A DNA stretch of 64,000 bases, from contig JBDSIM010000247.1 in NCBI GenBank assembly GCA_039917935.1, positions 5,157 to 69,156 of the forward strand, given 5' to 3'. The stretch is from Chryseosolibacter sp039917935. GTDB taxonomy: Bacteria > Bacteroidota > Bacteroidia > Cytophagales > Cyclobacteriaceae. The number at the start of each line of letters is the position of its first letter. Position 1 is the stretch's first letter. Positions 1-9,206 of the stretch are shown piece by piece. Under the pieces are notes generated by a model. That model saw nothing but the letters and a program-made list of their open reading frames with translations, was not told the origin of the DNA and did not search any database. The translations under genes were made by a program, and so were the position numbers.

Positions 1-330
1 CCTTATGGTGTACATCACCTTTCGCGGCTAGCGGCAGTTTGGCAAAAATTTTAAAATCAGTAACTGTTCAATTAGGAGAAGTAGCAAACTCTCATTAAGT
101 TCGCTCACTAACCTGCCATGAAGTTTGTCTCAAACAAGCTCGACTGGGTTTGGTACAGCCCGACCAAACGTTTTAATTACACCGTTCTTTTTGGAAATAC
201 TAACTGGAAATTCCAGTTCGGTATATTATCGCAGGTTCTAACATGTAGGCGTTGATTCTCATATGCTCGCTATTTCATAGTGAATGAAAGCGAGGTGTGA
301 GTTAGTAGAAGTTTTCAAACAAGATCCCGA
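1..330. other. Upstream region of the first gene, no convincing gene
   Basis: I see no recognisable gene here. An ATG at 118 opens a 45-codon frame ending at TGA 253-255, aromatic-rich and without a family I know, so it is probably chance. The stretch is more likely the control region of the gene starting at 331. It holds an exact inverted repeat (202-218) and a bulged stem-loop at 266-294, where CTCGC pairs with GCGAG and TTTCA with TGAAA, inside the presumed 5' untranslated region. Confidence 0.4.
202..218. promoter_or_regulatory. Inverted repeat, candidate operator
   Basis: AACTGGAA, one spacer base, TTCCAGTT: a perfect 8-bp dyad of the size typical of a dimeric regulator site, about 113 bases before the start of the gene at 331. 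The left 13 bases recur with one mismatch at 2129-2141, just before the operon starting at 2170. Binding by any protein is inference. Confidence 0.3.
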
Positions 331-1800
331 ATGAAATCTTTACGAAGTATTATCAACAAGCTTTCCCATCATGAAATCGGGACCTTTCGTTTGTTCCTAT
401 CCAGCCATTGCAGGAATGGTAAGAATAAGAAACTTGAACTATTTGATCAGCTGGTAACGAAAACGCCGGAAAGATCTTCATCCGATTCGACGCAAGTATC
501 GCGTCAATCCGTTTATCAATTAAAAAAAAGGCTGAAGGAAGAGCTTTACACTTTCCTGATAACCCAGGAACAGGTTAAGGTTTGTAACGATCGGTCTTTC
601 CTCGAGATGGAATGCCATAAGAAGCTATACTGTTTCAAGATTCTTTTTGACAAAGGCATTTACGACCATGCACATCAAATGTTGAACGAGGTATTAAATA
701 GTGCATCAAAGCACTCACTCCACAGTCTTTATCTTGAATCAGTAAATCTCAGGAACATCTATTTCCCGATGACGCAGACAAAGGTTGTAAGACAGATACC
801 CGTCAATCACGAGATCAAAAAGTTAAAGAAAAGCCTTGGAAGAAATTTGTATATCAATCACTACCTGTCGGAAGCAGGAAATTTTCTTCATGAGAGCGAT
901 GATTCTTTTCGGCTTCGACTAATGAGGCAGGTAGCCGATTTTGACATGGCCGAAAGTGAACCGGTAATTGACCAATTGATGGAAGTGAACCATTTATTCT
1001 ATCAAAAGGACTTTCATTCGGCTCACGATAAGTTGGTGGACCTGTTAGAAGCAGACTCTGACATATCGGGTGATGCCAACCTTGTAAACCTGGTGTACGT
1101 CGAATTGACAAAGGCCTGTATTTGTACAAATGCACTTGTCGAAGCACAAAGATGGTTGCCTCAGTCGAAACTAAGTTTGTTCAAGGTCGATCCATTTTTT
1201 CACCTTTTGCTTGAGCTTCAATTCATAATAGCCGTGGGGTCTGGTGACACAGTCAGGCAGAAAAAGATACTGGAGCAGTCCAGACAACTACGAGACATCA
1301 GTGAAAACGCAGTACTCACAGCGAAATGGTCGTTCTTCGCACTGCTGATGAGTTTTCAGGAGAGAGATTTTAAAGGGGTAATCAAAGCAGCAAACGACAA
1401 TTCAACTTTTCTATTCAAAGACAAAAGCTGGTTAATGAACCTTAAGATGCTAGAACTCCTGAGTATTTATCAGTTAAAGGATTCAGACTGGCTCTATTAT
1501 AAAATGGAGAGTTTCCGCAAGATCCTAAGCGGAACAGAGGGCAAACAGCAGCGAATAAGCCAGATCGCTAACCTTTTGAAGAGCCACGTAAGTGGAAAGG
1601 GATTATCTCAATCAGACACGCTCGACAAAATCATCAAGATAGAAAAGGAGTTCCCCTGGCATCCGTTGAGTAATGAGCTTGTCAATTACTGCACCTACAT
1701 CAAAGCTATGCTTGCCGCCGATAGCCATGCCTCACTCTCCCAGACTCAATCGTCTTGCCAAAATACCGGGCCGATCGAATCGCAAATTTCCTTCCAGTAG
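331..1800 (+). CDS. Helical-repeat (TPR-like) protein at head of cluster
   Basis: The 489-residue product is not assigned to a named family. It has no signal peptide or membrane segment and appears helical throughout, with regularly spaced Tyr/Phe-Leu-Glu patterns like degenerate tetratricopeptide repeats (for example the stretch with KDFHSAHDKL around residue 230). The first 80 residues are basic, with SVYQLKKRLKEEL, and could form a small separate helical domain. It is co-oriented with the operon starting at 2170 but separated by about 370 bases, and both have a similar 13-base motif upstream. A role as scaffold or regulator of that operon is inference. The start at 331 is the first ATG of the frame. 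Confidence 0.6.
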   Translation: MKSLRSIINKLSHHEIGTFRLFLSSHCRNGKNKKLELFDQLVTKTPERSSSDSTQVSRQSVYQLKKRLKEELYTFLITQEQVKVCNDRSFLEMECHKKLYCFKILFDKGIYDHAHQMLNEVLNSASKHSLHSLYLESVNLRNIYFPMTQTKVVRQIPVNHEIKKLKKSLGRNLYINHYLSEAGNFLHESDDSFRLRLMRQVADFDMAESEPVIDQLMEVNHLFYQKDFHSAHDKLVDLLEADSDISGDANLVNLVYVELTKACICTNALVEAQRWLPQSKLSLFKVDPFFHLLLELQFIIAVGSGDTVRQKKILEQSRQLRDISENAVLTAKWSFFALLMSFQERDFKGVIKAANDNSTFLFKDKSWLMNLKMLELLSIYQLKDSDWLYYKMESFRKILSGTEGKQQRISQIANLLKSHVSGKGLSQSDTLDKIIKIEKEFPWHPLSNELVNYCTYIKAMLAADSHASLSQTQSSCQNTGPIESQISFQ

Positions 1801-2169
1801 TCAAGGGTGACTTACTCTTGAAAGTCCATTGCCTCCGCATTTTTCTGTTTTCAAGAAAATCTCCTTGCCCAGGATATTTCGCCGTATTTCGGCCGTTGTC
1901 TAAGATGTCAGGTTTATCAGGATTTAGTACATTAATGTTTTGGTTGTCAGGATCTTAATTTTCGGGTATAGTCTTACGGGCGTTTACGGCATCTGTAAAA
2001 GGTCCTTTAACCGAAGATAATTAATCTCCTTCTTTAATTATAGATATAAACCTCGCTGTCATCCATCGGGTAACAGCTTAAAAAGAATTATGTGATGAAA
2101 TTAATGTCCTCTCATAATTCCTTTGAGGAACTGGAATTTCCGCATTGTTGGAATTAAGCTACCTGGTAA
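1801..2169. other. Intergenic region before the protease operon
   Basis: There is no supported gene; short frames here are non-conserved in appearance. The stretch turns A/T-rich from about 2020, as expected for a promoter. The bases AACTGGAATTTCC at 2129-2141 match the left part of the inverted repeat at 202-218 in 12 of 13 positions and lie 28 bases before the ATG at 2170. I could not define a clear -7/-33 pair. Confidence 0.4.
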
Positions 2170-3462
2170 ATGAAAAACCATCTTATTATCTGGATAGATC
2201 AAGGGAAAGGTATCGTCGATATACCGTTCTGGGGTGACCTGATCAGGAAGGACAACTTAAAAGCAGACAAGTTTTATCCGGAGATCGTATCGGTTTTCAA
2301 AAAACATAAAGTACCCGTTTTATATTCCAAGGAATACAAACCTAAGCTTCAGGAGTGGTCGGCGGATGAGGTGGGGAGTGGGTTGGACCGGGTCTTCAGG
2401 GTCATTCTCCAGGAAGACAGAAAATTTCCGCCAGAGCTGGTTAATGACATCTCACTTGTGCCCTACGTAAAAAAGGTCAAACCTGGTGAGATCGGAGTTG
2501 CCGACATCCCGACTCGCATCTCTGAGGCACAGGCATTAAGAAAGTTCGATCCCTCGTCGTTAATCTTTTTAAAAGAAGCGCATACGTTCAGCACGGGGAA
2601 TGCATCTGTAAAGATTGCCGTACTCGATACTGGCGTAGACCATACTCACGCTGAGATCAGTGGTGCCTTGCTGCCGGGAAAAGACTTTGTCGATATCATC
2701 GACGGAGCGGATAAGTTCATCGGCGACTATCTTGGCTACGATAGCGACCCTGCCGATGATGTGGGACATGGTACTCATGTCTGCGGAATTCTTACTGCCA
2801 AAGGACTAAAAATGGGTGTCGGCGTTGTGCCTTCCTGCAAGGTCATTCCGGTCAGGGTGCTGGGTGCCCTCAATAAAGGAGATTCGGTGGTGGGCGCTGG
2901 CCTTATTGATAACATCAATACCGGTATCAAGTGGGCAGTTGATCAGGGGGCAGACGTCATCAATATGAGTCTTGGTATCAAGCATGAAGGCGGGGGACTT
3001 CCGCACGAGGAAGTTATTAAATATGCGTTGGTAAAAGGTGTAACGATCGTAGCCGCCTCTGGGAATGATGGGACGAGAGATCTTTATTATCCGGGAGCGT
3101 TGCCGGGTGTTATAGCCGTTGGTGCCGTTGATATGAATGACCAGATCGCAGGATTTTCAACCTATGGCGCGCATGTTTCTTTTGTCGCGCCGGGGGCGGG
3201 CATCATCAGCAGTTATCCGGGAAACAAGTATTCGATGTCTTCAGGCACTTCACAGGCTTCACCGTATGTGGCAGGGGCTATTGCCCTCCTCAAGTCAGTG
3301 GCGTTGAAAGCCGGCCGAAAGCTCAAGGACAATCAGGTGAAATATATTCTCAAGCACACATCGGACAGGTTAAACGGCCAGTTCAAGGATGTGAAGAGTG
3401 GGTACGGAAGGATAAACCTTCTGGATGCTATTAAACTGTTGAAGTATAAACTCAGTATTTAA
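2170..3462 (+). CDS. Subtilisin-like serine protease (S8), leaderless
   Basis: This 430-residue peptidase carries the complete subtilase triad: Asp153 in VLDTGVD, His200 in GHGTHVCG and Ser361 in SSGTSQASP, with the oxyanion Asn299 in AASGND. Residues 1 to about 115 form an N-terminal extension that may act as a prodomain. It has no signal peptide, lipobox or membrane segment, so it probably works in the cytoplasm or leaves the cell by a non-Sec route. That is unusual, since most subtilases of this size are secreted. It opens a run of closely spaced genes (18 bases to the next). In that setting it may process or activate another cluster product, for example the caspase-like protein encoded at 12663, but this is inference. 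Family assignment is secure; the substrate is unknown. Confidence 0.92.
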   Translation: MKNHLIIWIDQGKGIVDIPFWGDLIRKDNLKADKFYPEIVSVFKKHKVPVLYSKEYKPKLQEWSADEVGSGLDRVFRVILQEDRKFPPELVNDISLVPYVKKVKPGEIGVADIPTRISEAQALRKFDPSSLIFLKEAHTFSTGNASVKIAVLDTGVDHTHAEISGALLPGKDFVDIIDGADKFIGDYLGYDSDPADDVGHGTHVCGILTAKGLKMGVGVVPSCKVIPVRVLGALNKGDSVVGAGLIDNINTGIKWAVDQGADVINMSLGIKHEGGGLPHEEVIKYALVKGVTIVAASGNDGTRDLYYPGALPGVIAVGAVDMNDQIAGFSTYGAHVSFVAPGAGIISSYPGNKYSMSSGTSQASPYVAGAIALLKSVALKAGRKLKDNQVKYILKHTSDRLNGQFKDVKSGYGRINLLDAIKLLKYKLSI

Positions 3463-3480
3463 CAATAAAAAAATAAAGTT

Positions 3481-4578
3481 ATGGCCAGAACAAGTAAATC
3501 GGATTTTTCCTCAGGGCACAATCACTTTGGCAACGGATCTTCAGTAATCAATCCAGCATTTCCTTTACCGGACATGGGAAAATTTTCGCGCACATCTGAC
3601 TTCACGATCAACCCACCGAATGTAAAGATCGATGCAGATCTGAAGAAACTTGTCGTACGGGAAAGTGAAAGGCTGCGCTTAAAAGTCTTGAAGTATTTAG
3701 CGGATGAGTCTGACTGGAACCTGGACAAGATTCTGAAAGCACCCGATGGGACGAAAGATCACGCCAAGGCCAGACTCGCACGGGATGGTAAAAGTGCAGT
3801 GATCTCGGAAGTAAGTAAAGCTATCAATACCAGCAGCGTCGATCATTCCTCTAAGTATCTGCTAAGCAACGAACCATTATATGTTTATGCTTTGAGCTAT
3901 GCAATCTATCAGGAGGAAGTGGACGATTCTAAGGGGATGAATGACAGGATCCTGATGGCAACGGAAAACAAGATCAAGACTTATTTTAACAAACTGCTTG
4001 TCAAGAAGTTCGTCGAAGATAGACATATCAATCTTTCAAAAGATCAGAAGAAACAGATCATGCAGGCTGCGGGAAGCACTAATATATCCTATTTACAAGG
4101 AGAGCCTGCAAAAGCAATCAATAAGATCATTTCAAAGTATGTGGACTATGGCGACCTCAATATACTGGTTGACAAATTTTTCGAAGCCGGCACTATTGAT
4201 CCTGAAAAAGGGACTCCGCAGGTTCGTCAGTTGATGGTCAAATATCTTGTTGATATCGGCCTGACGGTGTCGAAATCTGATTTAACTCCGGCAGGTGCCT
4301 CTTCCGGTGGAGGAGGAGCAGGTCCCTCCGGAGGCACAGGCCCGGGAGGAGGAGGGTCAGCTGTGAAGACTGAACCAAGGCCGGGTCCTTCAGACGAAAA
4401 ACTTCGGGAATCTGATATGGGTACGTTCGGAAGTTCGGTGGAAAATCCGTTGCCAAGGGATCCTGCATCGGAACTGGCAAAGAGAATATCTGAAATGGAG
4501 ATCACTCCATGGAAGGAAACTCCTACCAAGCCCGGAACTTCTTCTGAGAATCCGAAAACAACAAAGTCTGGAAAATAA
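3481..4578 (+). CDS. Uncharacterised helical protein with Gly/Pro-rich tail
   Basis: I do not recognise this 365-residue protein. Residues 1-45 are low complexity (Ser, Gly, Asn, Pro), about 50-260 look helical and charged, and about 265-365 form a disordered Gly/Ser/Pro/Thr linker with runs such as GGGGAGPSGGTGPGGGG. No signal peptide or membrane segment is visible. The gene follows the S8 protease by 18 bases and precedes the next gene by 25, so co-transcription is very likely. The flexible tail would suit a substrate or scaffold that is cut or tethered, but nothing in the sequence proves a function. Confidence 0.7.
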   Translation: MARTSKSDFSSGHNHFGNGSSVINPAFPLPDMGKFSRTSDFTINPPNVKIDADLKKLVVRESERLRLKVLKYLADESDWNLDKILKAPDGTKDHAKARLARDGKSAVISEVSKAINTSSVDHSSKYLLSNEPLYVYALSYAIYQEEVDDSKGMNDRILMATENKIKTYFNKLLVKKFVEDRHINLSKDQKKQIMQAAGSTNISYLQGEPAKAINKIISKYVDYGDLNILVDKFFEAGTIDPEKGTPQVRQLMVKYLVDIGLTVSKSDLTPAGASSGGGGAGPSGGTGPGGGGSAVKTEPRPGPSDEKLRESDMGTFGSSVENPLPRDPASELAKRISEMEITPWKETPTKPGTSSENPKTTKSGK

Positions 4579-4603
4579 GTTTGATCAAATAAATCTTTAA
4601 ATC

Positions 4604-5590
4604 ATGGCTGAACTACTTGAAAAATATGGCGAATACCTTGCACTCGCCTACACGAGTGCTCTGAAAGAAGTTAGGAAAACGGATGACCCGGTCACCAATG
4701 TTTACCAGAATGGAAGTCCCTTCTCTTTTAGTTATGCAGTAGACTATTTCGAAACGGCGGATGAGCAAGGTGTTGACGTTGAAAACATTCTGGCCGCCGG
4801 CACGCTCTACTACATTAAAACGCTTGCCGATGATCTCGGAATTCTCAGGGTTGCTGATGCTGTACTCATGCGCTGGACGAGTGGTATGCTGGATATTCCA
4901 CAAGGAGCGACAGCCTCGAAGTTGTACAGCTACTATAAACTGAGGGATGAATATACGACTGCGGAGGAGCGCTCCATGTTTTACAAAATTGTCCTCAACG
5001 TAGGGAACGGAGAGGTGTTGGATAAGATGGCGGTAAACGAGGAATTCACGAGCTTATGGGATACGCTGATGACTGAATCTGTCAAGTACATTGATAAGTA
5101 CGAACAGAAGGAAACAAACTTTAGCGTAGTGTCGAAGGCAGCGATATACCAGTCCATAAAAGAATTGCAATACAACCTCACAGTGTTCACGAGCGGCATG
5201 GTGAAAGCTGTGTTGCCGGAAATGTACCGGCAATTCGAGAAGGCGGTTGATATTATCGACGATGATAATGTAAAAGCCCAGTTGGGATGGGGGTACAGAA
5301 GGTCGATGTGGAATGTTATTGAAAGAGTCAGCCAGGAAGAATTCGGCTACAAGCCTAACGTTTCCGCTATGCGCACAGCCGCAGTGACAGGTCATAAGAT
5401 TTTTGCCACCATTGCCAGCTTTGATGAAGGCCTCATGTCAGAAACGGCGTTCCAGGAATTCATTCGCAATATTGAAACATTCATTATCGCCCAGAGCCAG
5501 TTAGGTGAGGAATCTCCGCGTAGCGAAGGCGATGAAGACGTGGATAATAAGGTAACTGAAAATCTGGGAGAGGATGAATGGGACTTTTAA
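4604..5590 (+). CDS. Uncharacterised all-helical protein with acidic tail
   Basis: This protein of 328 residues has no recognised family. The sequence is helix-rich and soluble (for example DPVTNVYQNGSPFSFSYAVD near the N-terminus, then long amphipathic helices), with no signal peptide. The last 30 residues are strongly acidic and end in EDEWDF. It is the third gene of the protease operon, 25 bases after its neighbour and 60 before the next. The presence of several sizeable soluble proteins of unknown family in one operon suggests a multi-protein assembly, which is inference. Confidence 0.7.
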   Translation: MAELLEKYGEYLALAYTSALKEVRKTDDPVTNVYQNGSPFSFSYAVDYFETADEQGVDVENILAAGTLYYIKTLADDLGILRVADAVLMRWTSGMLDIPQGATASKLYSYYKLRDEYTTAEERSMFYKIVLNVGNGEVLDKMAVNEEFTSLWDTLMTESVKYIDKYEQKETNFSVVSKAAIYQSIKELQYNLTVFTSGMVKAVLPEMYRQFEKAVDIIDDDNVKAQLGWGYRRSMWNVIERVSQEEFGYKPNVSAMRTAAVTGHKIFATIASFDEGLMSETAFQEFIRNIETFIIAQSQLGEESPRSEGDEDVDNKVTENLGEDEWDF

Positions 5591-5650
5591 AATGTTCCGG
5601 AAACCCGTAGACATAATCGAACTTTTTAACTGATAATTAATTCAATCACG

Positions 5651-6721
5651 ATGCAGTTGACTAATGGTAATAATATAAAAGAAGCCGCCAAGGAAAAGGC
5701 CAGGCTCATCCTCGCCCAGTCCGTCTCATTCAGACATATGCCTTTTGATCTTCAAAAGAAAATATATCATGATGTTATGGATGAGCAGATGGGTTTAATG
5801 ATGGGGAATGGGAAAGAACAACTTTCCAAAGGCATGGCCCCTGGCATAGTCTCTAATTTGCTCTCTGGTGGAAACGCTGGCTTTGTTAAGAAATCGAGTG
5901 ATCTGCTCGATGATAAACGCCATGAGAAAGGATTTAATGAGGGCGTGGACGCATTCGAAGACCTGGTCGATTCCGTAGACTTTCCGCTGTTTGTTAAAGA
6001 CCTTCTGAAAGCTGTGTTTGATGCCAATATTTCCGTGATGAAGGCTCAGACCGATGACTATATCAGGCTCATGAAGGAGGCAACGACTGGTCTTGCGAAA
6101 TTCATCAAAGACATTGACCCGACCACAACCTTTGCGTACCTGGCGGAAAATAACAGTGATGAATTCGGAATCTCCATGGAAGATGGACCAGGCGGTGAGC
6201 AAAAGATGGAGCTGACCAATCCAAAAGGAGAGAAAGTAGACGTCGAGGACAATGAAGTGAAAGCTAAGATCATGGATGCCAAGATAAAAATGGCACAGGA
6301 GCACAGGGCTGCACTTCGCGAAATGATTCTCATGGGCGTCACAAGGCTTGTCGTAGAAAAAGGTGAGGTGGAAGCCGAAGTCAATTTTGAATTTCAAGGA
6401 AAGAGAACAGTTGACAAAGCAGACAAGGCAGGCGTCAAGACCAGCAAATCGTCAGGCTCATCTGCAAGTGCCAGCGGAGGAATCATCGGATCAGTATTTG
6501 GTGGTCCCAGGGCTGGTCATACTTCGAGTACCCGGCAGACCCAATTCAGTGTATCAACAACGAAGAGCAAATCTGAAGATGAGTTAAAAGCCAAGCTGCG
6601 CGGACTTGTTAAGATCCAGTTTAAGACTGACTTCTTCAAGCTTGACAATTTTGCAAAGATGTATGGTCCGGCCACGGAAGGTGAGAAAGAGGCGGCCGCG
6701 ATGAAAGCACCCGCTAAGTAA
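5651..6721 (+). CDS. Uncharacterised helical protein with Ser-rich segment
   Basis: I do not recognise this 356-residue protein. The first 160 residues are amphipathic helices, including DLQKKIYHDVMDEQMGLMMG and a hydrophobic stretch FPLFVKDLLKAVFDANISV near residue 120 that is not long or clean enough to be a membrane segment. A Ser/Gly-rich linker (about 265-305, with SGSSASASGG) precedes a short basic C-terminal region. No signal peptide is present. It lies 26 bases before the gene at 6748, in the same operon. Confidence 0.7.
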   Translation: MQLTNGNNIKEAAKEKARLILAQSVSFRHMPFDLQKKIYHDVMDEQMGLMMGNGKEQLSKGMAPGIVSNLLSGGNAGFVKKSSDLLDDKRHEKGFNEGVDAFEDLVDSVDFPLFVKDLLKAVFDANISVMKAQTDDYIRLMKEATTGLAKFIKDIDPTTTFAYLAENNSDEFGISMEDGPGGEQKMELTNPKGEKVDVEDNEVKAKIMDAKIKMAQEHRAALREMILMGVTRLVVEKGEVEAEVNFEFQGKRTVDKADKAGVKTSKSSGSSASASGGIIGSVFGGPRAGHTSSTRQTQFSVSTTKSKSEDELKAKLRGLVKIQFKTDFFKLDNFAKMYGPATEGEKEAAAMKAPAK

Positions 6722-6747
6722 AAAATGGTTGCAAACGAAGGTGATCA

Positions 6748-9015
6748 ATGGCACTGGCAGTTCTGAAGTACCTTGAAAAAACTGATGGGCATCATGTATT
6801 CGAGGCTGACATCGGTACGAACACGTATTATCAGTATAAGACGGGAAAGGAAAAAAGAAAGCAGAAAGGATTGGAAGTGGTTGATGAGGTGAACCATCAG
6901 TCTGCTTTGATAAAGGCTCCCGATTTTAATAGAGGTGGTTTTGATACAAGGTTTGTTTTCAGGATACCCGAAAACGCAATTAACCGGGATAACCGGTTTA
7001 TTCAGTTGTTAAGTTTCAAGACACAGAATCAAATATCGCCAGCCATTTCAGAAGTGGTTACGATGCTTCCTTCAATGAGTGATTTTAATGGAGATTATAA
7101 ACTTCCTAAGATGATGACGCTAACTCATACCAACCGGCACAGCAGCCAAATAAACACGGAACATGCGCCGTGCCGCATCAAAGAAAATAAAGTAAGCGAA
7201 GCGATGTTTTTTAATGCGATCCTGGGAGCGCTGCCCAATCTGTTGACCAACGCACTGCCAATGATCAGCAAGTTCATTCCTGGATTGCAGAAGGCCTTAC
7301 CTGTCGTGGAAAAACTCTTACCGACCATTAGTAAGATTATCCCTACCGATGTGAAGCCAGGCAAAGAAGGCATCGATCAGATATTAAACAACATATCACC
7401 GGAGACAATTAAAGCCATTTTGGAGGTTGTTCAGGGTGTAAATGCAAAGTCTGACAACAGCGTGTCGAATGGAAAGGCAGAGGCCAAAAGCCAGTCAAAA
7501 CACAGTCATGATTTTTCCATCAATCCGGCTACCCTGATGCAACTTGCTCCGCTGCTCGAGAAAGTGCTCTCGCCGGAGACAATCAAGGCTATCGGTGATA
7601 ACCCCGTCCAATTGTTTAAAGCAATTTCGGATAGCGCCGTCAAATTCCAGAAGATGGGTCTTGACCAGGTTGAGAAAGTCAACCCTGTTATGAATGGTTC
7701 CAATCTTGATAAAACTGTGCAGGGCATGGCGCTCCGGAGCAGAGCGCGAACGCTTGGGTATAGTGAGGCCAAAATAGCTCCTGCATTGCTTGCTGCCCTC
7801 CCTGCATTGATGCCGGTACTGGAAAAAGTTCTGTCACCAGATATGATCAATGCTGTTGGCGAACAACCTGTGAAATTATTCAATGCCATAGCCGATGCCG
7901 GTTTGAAGCATACAAAACAGGAATTGGACCACCTGGAAAAAATTAATCCCGGTGTGGACGACCCGGCTTTTGATCTGCTCGCGGCCTCTATGAGCATCAA
8001 AAGTTCAGTAGCCATCAAAGCCAAATTCAGTAATGCTTACGCTATTGATTTTACAGACGTCAAAATGATTTCGATTGGAGGAAAGGAAAAGGTTGTGTAT
8101 GACAGAAGACAAAAAATACATATACCTGTTAAAATAACCTCCGGAGAACGCAGGGGTCAAAAGCAAACTCAGATCCCAAAAGCCATCTTCCAACTCATCA
8201 TCCAGGATGGGCATTCGATGAGTGTGTTGCTTGAAAAGAAATTCAGGCTCAACGATATCACTATTGGCAGCCCGGTAACCGGCATCACGCTGGATTCGGA
8301 TGAGCTGAAAAAACTTCCCCTGAACCGGGACCTAAAGCTTGAGCTTTCTTTCCATTGGAAAAAAGGGGACAAGATTGAAGGTACATTCAAGAATCATTAC
8401 TTGTGGCTTTCAGATGGGTATGTCTACCAGCGATCCGGGAAAACCATACAGCAACACTTTGCATTGAATGATGTATCCAGATTCCGGAACTATTGGCACA
8501 AGGTGTGGGAAGGTGGGCCGGAAACGCATGGAAGGTGGAACATCGATTTTGAATGTAAATATTACTACACCCTCAACGATAAGGACACAAACATCAGGAA
8601 GCTTGAGACAAAGAAGAAGATCGTATCAGATTCTGCGGCTCAGAAAGATCAGGACAACCACAGGAGAAAGATCTCCGCTAAGGTCAAGTCTGGTATGGAG
8701 ATCAGCCTCGCTGCATACAATGAACTATTAGCCTTGCATCAGCTGACACCGTTGATCCCCGCCCAGTTAAGTGCTTTTCTTGGGCAGGAATTTATGAAGG
8801 AAGCCGCAACAGCGGCAAGGGTAAGTGTAGACTTCAAGGGTAAAAAAGGAGAAACGGCTGCGCTTTGGGCCTACCCGGAAGGAAATATTCAATCCTATAT
8901 ATTGAGCAAGGTGACCACGGTTGATCCGTCAGGGATGATTACCGCGGCGCAGGAGGAAGAAGTGTTCTTCCCCAAATTTTCAACAGTCCATTTCATAGGT
9001 ACTAAATCGGAATGA
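6748..9015 (+). CDS. Large uncharacterised protein with internal helical repeats
   Basis: This 755-residue protein has three apparent parts. Residues 1-130 look like a mixed alpha/beta domain. Residues about 150-420 hold a repeat, clearest in the pair LLEKVLSPETIKAIGDNPVQ and VLEKVLSPDMINAVGEQPVK, each followed by an LFxAIxD helix and a VEKVNP or LEKINP ending. A more divergent copy (NNISPETIKAILEVVQ) lies before them. Residues about 430-755 look beta-rich (HIPVKITSGERRG, LKLELSFHWKKGDKIEG). There is no signal peptide. The repeats are rich in Leu, Pro and Ala and may form an amphipathic or membrane-interacting rod. The gene overlaps the next by four bases (ATGA), indicating translational coupling. 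Function is unknown. Confidence 0.72.
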   Translation: MALAVLKYLEKTDGHHVFEADIGTNTYYQYKTGKEKRKQKGLEVVDEVNHQSALIKAPDFNRGGFDTRFVFRIPENAINRDNRFIQLLSFKTQNQISPAISEVVTMLPSMSDFNGDYKLPKMMTLTHTNRHSSQINTEHAPCRIKENKVSEAMFFNAILGALPNLLTNALPMISKFIPGLQKALPVVEKLLPTISKIIPTDVKPGKEGIDQILNNISPETIKAILEVVQGVNAKSDNSVSNGKAEAKSQSKHSHDFSINPATLMQLAPLLEKVLSPETIKAIGDNPVQLFKAISDSAVKFQKMGLDQVEKVNPVMNGSNLDKTVQGMALRSRARTLGYSEAKIAPALLAALPALMPVLEKVLSPDMINAVGEQPVKLFNAIADAGLKHTKQELDHLEKINPGVDDPAFDLLAASMSIKSSVAIKAKFSNAYAIDFTDVKMISIGGKEKVVYDRRQKIHIPVKITSGERRGQKQTQIPKAIFQLIIQDGHSMSVLLEKKFRLNDITIGSPVTGITLDSDELKKLPLNRDLKLELSFHWKKGDKIEGTFKNHYLWLSDGYVYQRSGKTIQQHFALNDVSRFRNYWHKVWEGGPETHGRWNIDFECKYYYTLNDKDTNIRKLETKKKIVSDSAAQKDQDNHRRKISAKVKSGMEISLAAYNELLALHQLTPLIPAQLSAFLGQEFMKEAATAARVSVDFKGKKGETAALWAYPEGNIQSYILSKVTTVDPSGMITAAQEEEVFFPKFSTVHFIGTKSE

Positions 9016-9206
9016 CAGCAATGAAAAGACAAGATATTTTTCCAGTACAGTTATCGACGGAGAATTCGGAATCAGCAATCAAGATGGAAGGACAAAAAGT
9101 CGTGTTCAATAAAAAGGTGGCGTTACTGCCAGTCGACATCAGAAAGGAAGAAACAACAAACATTCAATCTGGCAATGGAAGAACTGATCGACGGCCCGGC
9201 GCCTGA
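9012..9206 (+). CDS. Small coupled frame, possible 5' part of the next gene
   Basis: The start ATG overlaps the stop of the preceding gene as ATGA, a strong sign of genuine translation. The 64 residues are soluble and polar. The frame overlaps the next one (9175) by 32 bases in another register. Its last residues (about 55-64, GRTDRRPGA) read like out-of-frame sequence, and the first 54 would join naturally to the following protein. Either this is a separate small protein, or a frameshift near 9175-9200 has split one gene of about 165 residues. Confidence 0.45.
   Translation: MTAMKRQDIFPVQLSTENSESAIKMEGQKVVFNKKVALLPVDIRKEETTNIQSGNGRTDRRPGA

Noticed and set aside
118..255. 45-codon frame before the first gene
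   Set aside because: It is short and aromatic-rich without family resemblance, and it overlaps the inverted repeat that looks regulatory.
854..1147. Minus-strand frame inside the first gene
   Set aside because: It lies wholly inside a longer frame of better composition and has no family resemblance.
1755..1958. Open frame of 67 codons between the first two genes
   Set aside because: It overlaps the end of the upstream gene, has no ribosome site and no protein-like pattern.
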